Shown one piece after another: positions 1 through 9,300 of a stretch of 64,000 nt of DNA. Each line of letters starts with the position of its first letter. The first letter of the stretch is position 1. The translations under genes were made by a program, and so were the position numbers. Source of the stretch: a virus; the IMG/VR virus record IMGVR_UViG_3300027706_000269, positions 27,817-91,816 of that record; one strand, written 5' to 3'. The notes beneath the pieces were generated by a model. It did not search any database, had not been told where the DNA came from, and saw only the letters and a program-made list of their open reading frames with translations.

Positions 1-2
1 CG

Positions 3-674
3 CCCGGCAACGTCGCCGAGTTGAAGCTCTCCCTCAAGACCGACGTCTTGGAGCACTACGAGAGCCAGACCGGCCAGCGCTCGCTCGACCACCGCATGGT
101 CAAGCAGAAGTCGGCGACCGTGAACCTCACCATCGAGGAGTTCACCAAGGAGAACCTGGCGCTCGCCCTTTACGGCACCCATGTGGTCGGCACGCCGGGA
201 ACCGTCACCGACGAGCCCATCGGCGGGGCCACGCCGACGGTCGGCGACCGCTACTTCCTCGCACACCCGAAGGTCTCTTCGCTGGTGGTGGTCGACTCGG
301 CCGGCACACCCGCCACGCTGACGGCCGGCACCCACTACACGGCCGATCTGGACTTCGGTGCCCTCCAGTTCTTGGATACCACCGGCTTCACCGCGCCTTT
401 CAAGGCGAGCTACGCCTACGGCGTCGCTACCGAGATCGGCATCTTCACGCAGGCGCTGCCCGAGCGGTACCTGCGGCTCGAAGGCGTCAACACCGCCCAG
501 GGCAACGCCAAGGTGCTGGTCGAGCTCTACCGCGTGGCCTTCGACCCGCTCAAGGAGATCTCCTTCATCTCCGACGAGTACAACAAGTTCGAACTGGAAG
601 GCTCGCTGCTGGCCGACAGCACCAAGCCCTTCGACGCGGTGCTCGGCCAGTTCGGCCGCATCGTGCAGCTCTGA
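3..674 (+). CDS. Phage tail tube (major tail) protein, 5'-truncated by window edge
   Basis: The reading frame is open from the window edge, so the N-terminus is missing. The visible part aligns by eye with the complete 250-aa tail tube protein at 50360-51112: both have an 'ELK.SL' strand, 'GQR', 'NLALALYG', a 'LPERWLR/YLR' stretch and a C-terminal '.LGQFGR'. It would form the stacked hexameric rings of a non-contractile tail. It heads a tail operon and is followed 15 bp later by a frameshifting chaperone gene, the lambda V-G-T order. The TTG at 21 is an internal codon, not the start. Confidence 0.85.
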   Translation, partial: PGNVAELKLSLKTDVLEHYESQTGQRSLDHRMVKQKSATVNLTIEEFTKENLALALYGTHVVGTPGTVTDEPIGGATPTVGDRYFLAHPKVSSLVVVDSAGTPATLTAGTHYTADLDFGALQFLDTTGFTAPFKASYAYGVATEIGIFTQALPERYLRLEGVNTAQGNAKVLVELYRVAFDPLKEISFISDEYNKFELEGSLLADSTKPFDAVLGQFGRIVQL

Positions 675-688
675 GGAATGGGTGAGCC

Positions 689-1090
689 ATGAACGATCTG
701 GACACCCTCGTCCCCCAAGGGATCGAACTCGTCATCGACGGCGAGCCCCTGGTCATCAAGCCGCTCAAGGTCGGGCAGTTGCCCGGCTTTCTGCGCGCCA
801 TCTCGCCGGTGATGCAGCAGATCTCGTCCACCGAGATCGACTGGCTGACCCTCTTCGGTGAGCGCGGCGATGACCTTTTGTCCGCCATCGCCATTGCGGT
901 CAACAAGCCCCGGGCATGGGTCGACGAACTGGCCGCCGACGAGGCGATCCTGTTGGCGGCCAAGGTGATCGAGGTGAACGCCGATTTTTTTACTCGGACG
1001 GTGATGCCGAGGCTCGACGGGGTGCTCGCACCGGGCCTGAAGGTGCCCACGACGACGGCGGCGGGTGGTTCGACGTCGTCCAGCACCTGA
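689..1090 (+). CDS. Tail assembly chaperone, short (G-like) product of prophage A
   Basis: This 133-aa acidic protein is the normal-frame product of a two-frame chaperone gene. Lambda gpG-type chaperones coat the tape measure protein while the tail tube assembles. The position fits that role: directly after the tail tube and upstream of DUF6441 and the tape measure gene. The first ~101 residues resemble the product at 51123 (both end the shared part with 'EVNADFF'). After that the proteins diverge into a low-complexity Thr/Ser tail, as expected of the terminated frame. A short AGGA lies upstream of the ATG. Confidence 0.75.
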   Translation: MNDLDTLVPQGIELVIDGEPLVIKPLKVGQLPGFLRAISPVMQQISSTEIDWLTLFGERGDDLLSAIAIAVNKPRAWVDELAADEAILLAAKVIEVNADFFTRTVMPRLDGVLAPGLKVPTTTAAGGSTSSST

Positions 1091-1296
1091 TCAACCACGG
1101 CCACCGACTGCCCGACGTCCTCGACTACACGCTGGCGCAGTTGCGCGGCTTCATGGCGGCCACGACCCGGTCCGACGCCACACGGGACGCCCGACTGTTG
1201 TCGCTGATCGCTATCGGCTCCCGCGGCGACACGCGCCAGCTCGACAAGACCCTCGACCGCCTGACAGACCATGCGCATCTCGATCCGCATCGATAG
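689..1296 (+). CDS. Tail assembly chaperone, -1 frameshift (G-T-like) fusion product of prophage A
   Basis: Ribosomes that slip -1 on the seven-T run at 985-991 leave the 689 frame and continue from 991 to a stop at 1296, giving about 202 residues. The second frame is open across the junction. Its C-terminal half ('HRLPDVLDYTLAQLRGF') matches the corresponding half of the prophage B product ('HTEVMGYTLAQVRGL'), so this part is real protein. In lambda the minor gpGT fusion is needed for tail assembly, with its T part contacting the tube protein. Applying that here is inference from gene order and structure. Confidence 0.75.
985..991 (+). promoter_or_regulatory. Programmed -1 frameshift slippery heptamer (T TTT TTT)
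   Basis: Seven consecutive T residues are in phase as X-XXY-YYZ for the 689 frame: GAT ends at 985, followed by codons TTT (986-988) and TTT (989-991). The same position in the homologous gene of prophage B carries T TTT TTC. Overlapping frames that are both open and both conserved support programmed slippage. No downstream pseudoknot was computed. Confidence 0.75.
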
Positions 1297-1915
1297 CGCC
1301 GCCGGCAACGCACAGTTGCGCCGCTGGGGCGGCGAGTTCCGGACCAAGGTGCAGAGAGCGGTGGAGCGCGCCATGCGCACCGAGGCCACCGAGATCAAGG
1401 ACGACGTGCGTGCCCATGTGGCCGGTCAGATGTCGGTGGTCAGGAAGTCCTTCCTCAAGGGCTTCACCGCCAAGGTGCTGGCCAAGGACCCGAAACGGCT
1501 GCCGGCGCTCTACGTCGGCTCGCGGATTCCGTGGTCGGCCATGCACGAGACCGGTGGACAGATCGCCGGGCGGATGCTGATCCCCTTGCACGGACGGGTC
1601 GGACGCAAGCGCTTCAAGGCGCAAGTGGCCGAACTCATGCGCGGCGGCAACGCCTACTTCATCAAGAACGCCAAGGGGAACATCGTCCTGATGGCCGAGA
1701 ACATCAAGGAGCACGACCGGCCGCTGTCGGGCTTCAAGCGCCGCTACCGCAAGGCCGAAGGCGTCAAGCGGCTGAAGCGCGGCGCCGACATTCCCATCGC
1801 CGTGCTCGTGCCCAAGGTGGTGCTCAAGAAGCGCCTGAACGTTGAGCGCCTGGTGGCGGGCCGGATTCCGCGTCTGTCGGCTGCCGTCGAGCGCGAGATT
1901 AGCGTCGTCGACTGA
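1271..1915 (+). CDS. DUF6441 family phage tail protein
   Basis: A 214-aa basic protein lies between the tail chaperone and the tape measure gene; its start overlaps the end of the frameshift product. It shares clear blocks with the prophage B protein at 51712 ('LPALYVGSRIPW', 'GR.LIPL', 'IPIAVLV'). I place both in the DUF6441 family from memory. The biochemical role is unknown. Its constant place between chaperone and tape measure suggests a tail initiation or minor tail function. The ATG at 1271 is 26 bp inside the preceding frame, so translational coupling is likely. Confidence 0.7.
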   Translation: MRISIRIDSAAGNAQLRRWGGEFRTKVQRAVERAMRTEATEIKDDVRAHVAGQMSVVRKSFLKGFTAKVLAKDPKRLPALYVGSRIPWSAMHETGGQIAGRMLIPLHGRVGRKRFKAQVAELMRGGNAYFIKNAKGNIVLMAENIKEHDRPLSGFKRRYRKAEGVKRLKRGADIPIAVLVPKVVLKKRLNVERLVAGRIPRLSAAVEREISVVD

Positions 1916-1918
1916 CCC

Positions 1919-4900
1919 ATGGCCAAGCGAATCTCCATCCTCGTCGCGCTGGAAGGTGCCGACGAGGGGCTCAAGCGCGCCATCACGTCGGCCGAGCGCA
2001 GCCTCGGCGAACTGTCCAACACGGCCAAGACCAGCGGCGCCAAGGCCGCGTCGGGCATCGCCGAAGTGCGCGCGGGCATGTCCGCCTTCGGCGAGCAGGT
2101 CAACCGGGCCAAGACCCAGTTGCTGGCTTTCCTGACGATCAATTGGGCTGGCGGCAAGGTCCAGGAGATCGTCCAGATCGCTGACGCGTGGAACATGATG
2201 TCCGCGCGCCTGAAGCTGGCCACTGCCGGGCAGCGCGAGTACGTCACTGCGCAGAAGGAACTCTTCGCCATCGCGCAGCGCAGCGGCTTAGCCGTCCAGG
2301 AGACGGCCACGCTGTACGGCAAGCTGCAGCAGGCCGTGCGCATGCTCGGCGGCGAACAGCAGGACGCGCTGTCCATCACCGAGAGCATCTCGCAGGCGCT
2401 GCGGCTGTCGGGCGCGTCCGCCACCGAAGCCCAGTCGTCGCTGCTGCAGTTCGGCCAGGCGCTGGCCTCGGGCGTGCTGCGCGGCGAGGAGTTCAACTCC
2501 GTCGTCGAGAACAGCCCGCGCTTGGCGCAGGCCCTGGCCGATGGCCTGAACGTCCCCATCGGCCGGCTGCGCAAGCTCGCCGAAGAAGGCCGCCTGACCG
2601 CCGACGTGGTGGTCAACGCGCTGATGAGCCAGAAGGACAAGCTGGCCACCGAATACGCGCAGTTGCCGCAGACGGTCAGCCAGAGCTTCGAGCGCCTGCG
2701 CAACGCCTTCGCCCAATGGGTCAGCAAGGTCGACGAGTCCACCGGCTTCACCAAGAAGCTGGCCGAGGCGCTCACATTCCTCGCCAACAACCTCGACACG
2801 GTGATGCAATGGTTGAAACGCATCGCCGAAGTCGGGCTGGCGGTGCTGATCTACCGTCTGATCCCGGCCCTGATCACCGCCTGGCAGACGGCGGGAGCGG
2901 CGGCGGTCACGGCGGCCACCGCCACGTCGGCGGCGTGGGCGACTGCGAACCTGTCTGTGTCGGCAGCGGTGGCCAGCGTCGGCCTGCTCAAGACCGCGTT
3001 CGCGGTCCTGGGCGCCTTCCTCGTCGGCTGGGAGATTGGCACCTGGCTGTCCGAGAAGTTCGAGATCGTGCGCAAGGCCGGCATCTTCATGGTGGAGATG
3101 CTGGTCAAGGGCATCGAGCAGCTGCGCTACCGCTGGGAGGTCTTCGCCGCCATCTTCACCTCGGACACGATTGCCGAGGCCACGAAGCACCACGAGGCTC
3201 GGCTCGCGGAGATGAACCAGATCTTCGCGCAGATGTATGCCGACGCCTCTCGCGGGGCGGAAGCGGTCAAGGGCGCGATGAACACCGCCGCGACCACCGC
3301 CGAGGAGATCGCCAAGCGGCTGGAGGCCGTGCGCCAGGGCACGCAGGAGGCGGTCGGCCGGGGCATCGAGGCGGTGCACACCGCGCTGGAGCGCCTGAAG
3401 ACCCGGCTCGGCGAGGTCGAGCAGGCTGTCGGCAAGGCCAACCAGACGGTCTTTGAGGCCACCGCCAAGATGGCCGAGGCGTACAAGGGCCTCACGTCCA
3501 TCGTCGAGGCCAATCTGCTGCGGCAGATCGAGGCGGTGAAGGCGCGCTACCAGCAAGAGCAGTCGGCGCTGGAGACCACCAAGCAGTCCGAGGCGGCGCT
3601 GATCACCAAGGCGACGCAGCTGCTTACCGAGGCGCTGACCCATCAGACGACGTTGCGCCGGCAGGCGACGACGGACACCCTCAAGCTGATCGATGACGAG
3701 TCACGAGCCCGCGTCGAGGCCGCGCGCCGGCAGGGGCAGACCGAGGAGGAGCGTCGAGCCAACGTCCAGCGCGTCGAGAACGAGATCCTGGCGACCAAGC
3801 GCCAGACGATGACGCAGGCGCTGGCCGATTACCGGCAGCACATCGACGCCCTCAACGCCGAGGCCAACCGGCACCTCGCCGAGATCAAGCGCATCGAGGA
3901 GGAGAAACGCCAGCTCTCGATGACGACGGAGGAGCGCATCCGCGACATCCGCCGTCAGGGCATGACCGAGTTCGAGGCCACCGAGGACCGCAAGCGCCAG
4001 GTCGCCGAGTACCAGGAGAAGGCACGCACGGCGCTGGCCAACGGCGAGTTCGAGCAGGCCCGGCAGCTCGCGCAGAAGGCGATGGACCTCGCCTCGCAGG
4101 TGGCGAGTGCCCAGACCAGCGAGGCCAAGCGCGGCGAGGATGCGCGCAAGGCTTCCGAGCAAGCGGTCACCCAGGTCACCCAGCTCGAGGCGCAGTCACG
4201 AGAGGCGTACCGCAAGCAGGAGTACGCGCAGGCCGAGGCCCTGATGCGTCAGGCCGACCAACTGCGCGCGGAACTGGCGCAGCGGACCAAGGAGGCGGAC
4301 GCCCAGATCGCCCAAGGCAAGGACGGCGTCAACCAGGCCATCCAGCGCATCCGGGAGTCCGAGGAGATCCTCAACCAGACCCTGGACGCCGAGGCCAAGG
4401 CGCACCAGCGCGCCGCGCAGGCGGCGCTTTCGGCGCGCGACGAGATCCAGCGCACGCTCACCGAGACTTCCAACCAGATCGACCAGATCACGGCGAAGCT
4501 CGCCGAAGGGCTCAAGGTCACGCTCGACGCGGACACCTCGCGGTTCGACCAGGCGATTGCCGATCTCGACAAGGCCATCGCCGAGAAGCAGTACCTGCTG
4601 GCGATCCAGGCCGATCTGCAGGAGGCGGAGAAGAAGCTCAAGGAGTACGAGCAGCTGCTCAAGGAGGGCAAGACGCTACCGGTCGATGCCGACGTGTCGA
4701 AGGCCAAGGAGGCGCTCGACAAGCTCAAGGTCTACGCCGACCAGAACTCGCAGTTCGAACTCAAGGTGGCCACGGAGAAGGCGCAGGCGGCCATCACCAA
4801 CGTCGAGGGGATGATCAAGGCACTGGATCGCATCCAGACCGAGTCCCGGCATCAGGTCAGCACCAACGCCGATGCGGCTCGCGCCGAGATCATGAGTCTC

Positions 4901-5971
4901 AACGGGGCCAACACCTCGAGCACGCACACGATCTACGTGCGCAAGGTGGAGACGAACGCCACCGGTGGCCTGGTCGGACGCGGTGTGCGCTGGTTTGCCA
5001 GCGGTGGCTTGGCCGCTGCTTCAACGCCAGGTGGGTCGGTGGCGGCCGCGTTCCCAAGGATGAGCGGCGGTTCCGTCCCCGGCTCGGGCCACCACGACAC
5101 GGTGCCACGCACGCTGGAGGCCGGGGCCTTCGTGATCCGCAAGGCGGCGGTGCAGAAGTACGGCAGCGGCACGCTGGCGCGCCTGGCCAACGGGGTGGCG
5201 CGCTTCGCCGTCGGCGGTCCGGTGCGGGTATTCGGTGGCGGTCGCTCGCCGGCCAACGGCGAGCAGCCCAGCACTCCGAAAAAGAACCGCGAGGCTGCCG
5301 AAGCGCTGAAGATGATCGAGCTCGGCCTGAAGGCAATGAATGAGTACACCGGCTGGCTGGAGTGGAACTACGGCGCCTCGGTCAGTCTGGACATGAAGCG
5401 CAAGACGATGGCGTACTGGGGCGAGATGGCGCAGTCCGACCGCCGCGCCATCGAGGGGTTCATCGACCGCAAGACGCTGACCGGCAACGAGCGCCAGACG
5501 CTGGATCGCATCAAACAGAACTGGCGACAGGCAATGGCGCAGCCTCTGGTCTACGGCAAGGACGTCGAGCGCGAGCTGATCGACTACATGGAGCAGAACC
5601 AGGGCGAGTTCTACCGGCTCGGTGGTATCGCCAAGTCGGACAGCGTGCCCGCCATGCTCACGCCGGGCGAGTACGTGGTGAACAAGGAGGCGGTGGCGCG
5701 CTACGGCGCGGGCTTCTTCGAGGCGGTCAACAGCCTGTCGGTGCCCGCCAAGGCGCTCGCGCAACGCGTGCAGGGCTTCGCCACCGGTGGCCTCGTTCGG
5801 CCTTCGGGTGCGGCACCAGTGCGTCCCGTTCTGCCGCCTGAAGGTGCGCCGTCCCGCACCGTCCGGGTTGAACTGGCTGCAGGCGACCGCAAGGTCACCG
5901 CCTCGGTCGATGCGCGCGACGAGTCGCGCCTGCTGCAACTGCTGGAAGTCGCCCGGGCCCGGGCGGTCTGA
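1919..5971 (+). CDS. Phage tail tape measure protein, 1350 aa
   Basis: This is the longest gene of the prophage A tail operon. Residues ~70-260 match the tape-measure N-domain ('VQETATLYGKLQQA', 'SASQ..LQFGQALASG.LRGEEFNS'). Hydrophobic segments lie near 304-325 and 355-376, followed by a long charged coiled-coil region (~450-1000). The C-terminus has two copies of the 'DSVP..L.PGE.V..K.AV..YG' motif (about 1055-1085 and 1240-1265). Tape measure proteins set tail length and are ejected into the cell envelope. At the usual ~0.15 nm per residue a tail near 200 nm would be expected. The protein is not closely similar to the 899-aa prophage B counterpart. Confidence 0.92.
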   Translation: MAKRISILVALEGADEGLKRAITSAERSLGELSNTAKTSGAKAASGIAEVRAGMSAFGEQVNRAKTQLLAFLTINWAGGKVQEIVQIADAWNMMSARLKLATAGQREYVTAQKELFAIAQRSGLAVQETATLYGKLQQAVRMLGGEQQDALSITESISQALRLSGASATEAQSSLLQFGQALASGVLRGEEFNSVVENSPRLAQALADGLNVPIGRLRKLAEEGRLTADVVVNALMSQKDKLATEYAQLPQTVSQSFERLRNAFAQWVSKVDESTGFTKKLAEALTFLANNLDTVMQWLKRIAEVGLAVLIYRLIPALITAWQTAGAAAVTAATATSAAWATANLSVSAAVASVGLLKTAFAVLGAFLVGWEIGTWLSEKFEIVRKAGIFMVEMLVKGIEQLRYRWEVFAAIFTSDTIAEATKHHEARLAEMNQIFAQMYADASRGAEAVKGAMNTAATTAEEIAKRLEAVRQGTQEAVGRGIEAVHTALERLKTRLGEVEQAVGKANQTVFEATAKMAEAYKGLTSIVEANLLRQIEAVKARYQQEQSALETTKQSEAALITKATQLLTEALTHQTTLRRQATTDTLKLIDDESRARVEAARRQGQTEEERRANVQRVENEILATKRQTMTQALADYRQHIDALNAEANRHLAEIKRIEEEKRQLSMTTEERIRDIRRQGMTEFEATEDRKRQVAEYQEKARTALANGEFEQARQLAQKAMDLASQVASAQTSEAKRGEDARKASEQAVTQVTQLEAQSREAYRKQEYAQAEALMRQADQLRAELAQRTKEADAQIAQGKDGVNQAIQRIRESEEILNQTLDAEAKAHQRAAQAALSARDEIQRTLTETSNQIDQITAKLAEGLKVTLDADTSRFDQAIADLDKAIAEKQYLLAIQADLQEAEKKLKEYEQLLKEGKTLPVDADVSKAKEALDKLKVYADQNSQFELKVATEKAQAAITNVEGMIKALDRIQTESRHQVSTNADAARAEIMSLNGANTSSTHTIYVRKVETNATGGLVGRGVRWFASGGLAAASTPGGSVAAAFPRMSGGSVPGSGHHDTVPRTLEAGAFVIRKAAVQKYGSGTLARLANGVARFAVGGPVRVFGGGRSPANGEQPSTPKKNREAAEALKMIELGLKAMNEYTGWLEWNYGASVSLDMKRKTMAYWGEMAQSDRRAIEGFIDRKTLTGNERQTLDRIKQNWRQAMAQPLVYGKDVERELIDYMEQNQGEFYRLGGIAKSDSVPAMLTPGEYVVNKEAVARYGAGFFEAVNSLSVPAKALAQRVQGFATGGLVRPSGAAPVRPVLPPEGAPSRTVRVELAAGDRKVTASVDARDESRLLQLLEVARARAV

Positions 5972-5982
5972 GTCCCATTCCC

Positions 5983-6390
5983 ATGCAACTGAAGAACCTC
6001 GCGACCGGGGTGGCTCTGCTATTGCCCGACGACTTGCTGTGGACCGACGAGCACGCCTGGACGCCGGCCGTGGCTTCGATGTCCTACCTCGTGACCGGCG
6101 CGCTGCTCGTGCAGTCCGCTGTGCGCCAAGCCGGTCGGCCGATCACGCTGGCCGGTGCCATCGACATGGCCTGGGTGACGCGGGCGACGGTTGCCGCGCT
6201 CTACGAGTGGGCCGCCGTCCCGCTGGGCGTGAGCAGCGGCCGCTTCGAGCTGACGCTGGCCGACAGGCGTGTGTTCGAGGTGGCCTTTCGGCACGGCGAG
6301 ACACCTGTCGAGGCCGAGCCCGTCGCCGGCTTCCCCGCCCGATCCGACGACGACTTCTACCGACTGACCCTGCGATTCCTGGAGCTCTGA
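5983..6390 (+). CDS. Conserved phage tail protein, unknown function (135 aa)
   Basis: A 135-aa protein starts 11 bp after the tape measure gene and ends just before the large 1199-aa gene. It shows alternating hydrophobic strands, no signal peptide and no recognisable catalytic motif. Its place directly after the tape measure gene suggests a minor tail or tail-tip component. I do not recognise the family. Confidence 0.55.
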   Translation: MQLKNLATGVALLLPDDLLWTDEHAWTPAVASMSYLVTGALLVQSAVRQAGRPITLAGAIDMAWVTRATVAALYEWAAVPLGVSSGRFELTLADRRVFEVAFRHGETPVEAEPVAGFPARSDDDFYRLTLRFLEL

Positions 6391-6391
6391 C

Positions 6392-9300
6392 ATGCCGATC
6401 CAATCCGGCGACGTGAAACTGCTGAAGTCCGCCGTGATGGCGGACGTGCCGGAAGGCGGCGGTGCGCCCACCGGAATCACCATCGCTGATGGCGTTTCCA
6501 ACGCCATCTTCCCGGACATCTCCGAACTGGATCGTGCGGGCGGCCGGGTGAACCTGCGCAAGTCCTTCGTCTCGGTGCAGACGGGCGACACCGACACCTA
6601 CTTCGGCGCGAACGTGATCGTCGCCGAGCCGCCTCAGGACCCGCGCGTCAGCGTAACGCTGTTCAGCACGGCCAAGACCTTCGATACCCGCGAGCAGGCG
6701 CAGGTGCGCATCGAGGCCTATCTCAACAAGGGTCCGGAGTGGGCCGGCTATCTGTTCGAGAACCACATCGCCGGCCAGCGCGTGATCCAGTTGTTTCAGC
6801 GCACGACCGACACCGTGCCCAACGTCGGGCAGACGCTGGTGCTGATCGAGAACGAGGGGCTCGGCACGCAGAAGGAGCAGTACGTGCGAGCGACGTCGGT
6901 CTCCGTCGTCGAGCGCACGTTCACCTACAACAACGACCAGGACTACAAGGCCTGCGTCGTCACGGTCAGCATCAGCGACGCGCTGCGGTACGACTTCACT
7001 GGCTCGCCGGCGAGTCGCACGTTCACGCGCATCGGCAGCGCTACCCGCGTGCGCGACACCGTGGTGGCCGACGCCGGTACCTACGTCGGCGTGGTGCCGC
7101 TCACGCAGCCAGCGTCCGTTGGTGACTTCACCATCAAGGGCGCCTCGATTTACACCCAGCTCGTGCCGAGTGCGCAGACCGAGACACCGATCTCGGGCGT
7201 AGCCCCGTATGCCGCTGCGGGTCTACCGGTGCCCGGCGCCGTGGCGGTGAGCTACACGGCAAGTCACGCCTGGACGCCGACCGTGGCGTTCAACCTGCCG
7301 GGCGGCTGCTTGCCGGGATCGCTCTCCATCCAGACGGCTGGCATCACGATCTTCGACGACGCGGGTCTGCTCAAGACGGCGAGCGGAACCATCGGCACCA
7401 TCGACTACGCCAACGGCATCCTGACCCTGAACTCGGGCTCGATGTCGGGCTCCAAGGCCGTCACCTACACCCCGGCTGCCCGCATCCTGCGCGCTCCGCA
7501 AAGCTCCGAGGTTCCGATCACCCCGGAGTCGCGCAGCCAGTCCTACGTCGGTACGGTGTTGCCCGTGCCGCAGCCTGGAACGCTGTCGATCAGCTACATG
7601 GCGCAGGGTCGCTGGTACGTGCTGTCCGACGGCGGCAACGGCTCGCTCAAGGGGCTGGATGCCAGCTACGGTGCTGGAACGATCAATCGCAACACTGGCG
7701 CGTTCGTCGTGACGCTGGGCGCGCTGCCCGACGTCGGTTCCTCGCTCATCCTGACGTGGAACGTCCCGACGCAAGAGACGCAGCAACCTTCGACGGCTCT
7801 CAAGGCGGCCCAGACCCTGACCCTGAATCCACCGGCCGAGAAGGCGGTGCAGCCAGGCACGCTGTCGGTGTCCTGGCAAGAGCACGGCGGAAGCGACGGC
7901 ACCAAGACGGCAACGGCCAACGCGGCTGGAGATCTCTCGGGTGCGGCAACGGGCCGGGTGAACATCGCGGGCAGCCGCGTCGAGTTCGCGCCCAACGTTC
8001 TACCCGCGGTGGGGACGCTGCTCACCGTGAGCTACGTGGCGGGGCCGAAGCAGGAGGACAGCTTCGCCCACCCGTCGCGCAACGGCGCGGGGCAGTTGCC
8101 GGTGACCGCGACGCTCGGCGCCATCGAGCCGGGCTCCCTGGAAGTCGAGTGGAACACCCTGACCGACGAGGCGGTACTCGGGGCGTACACCTTCCAGCAG
8201 TTGCTGGAGATGGGCGTGGCGGTGTCGATCTGGCGTGATCCCATCCAGATCGCACGAGACAACGGTGCTGGCGCGGTCGTGCTCAACGGGGTCAGCATCG
8301 GCACGGTCAACTACGCCACCGGGCAGGTGGCGTTCAACCCCGATGTGACCATCCGGATTCCGCGGCCGAACTACACGGCAGTGGCCATCAACGGCACCGG
8401 ACGCTGGCGCCTGAACTACAGCGGCATGTCGTACGTCGACGCGCCTTCGGTGTACCCGAACGACGAGTCGGGCTTCGTGAAGCTGCGCTACAACAGCCCG
8501 GGCGCGACGAGCACGCTGACCGAGACCTTTGCGTTCGCGCCCTCGTTCAAGCTGGTGCCTGGCGTCAACGCGCAGGTGGTGAGCGGCACCGTGCTGCTCA
8601 CCGTCCCCGGCGCGCAGCCCTGGGGTGACAACGGTCAGGGCACTTTGCGGGAGTTCACGCCCAGCGGCTGGGTGACGCGCGGCTCGATCAACTATCTCTC
8701 CGGCGACGTCACGCTCACCTCGTGGACGGCCGGCACCGATAACGCGATCACGCGCGCCAGCTGCGTGACCACGGTCGGCGAAAACATCTCCAGCGAGTAC
8801 GTGTTCCGGACGGGCGCAGCGCCCCTGCGCCCGGGTTCGCTCTCCGTCCAATTCGCCCGCGCGGTGGGTGGCACGCAGAGTGTGAACGCAGGCATCGACG
8901 GCAAGATCGAGGCGACCGGCGTCTCCGGCACAGTGGACTACGAGAGCGGATTGGTTCGCCTGCGCTTCGGCCGAATGGTGACCGCCGCCGGCAACGAGAG
9001 TCAGCCCTGGTACGCCGCCGAAGGGGTGGGCGCCGACGGCAAGATCTTCAAGCCCGAGCCGGTGGCGGCCTCCAGCGTGCGCTACAGCGCGGTGGCCTAC
9101 AGCTACCTCCCGCTGGACGCGAACCTGCTGGGTATCGACCCGGTGCGCCTGCCGAGCGATGGTCGCGTTCCCATCTTCCGGCCCGGGGGCTTCGCGGTGG
9201 TTGGGCACACCGGGCGCATCACCACATCGGTCAGCAACGGTCAGACCATCAACTGCGCGCGGGTTCGTCTTTCGCGCGTGCGGGTGGTGGGACACGACGG

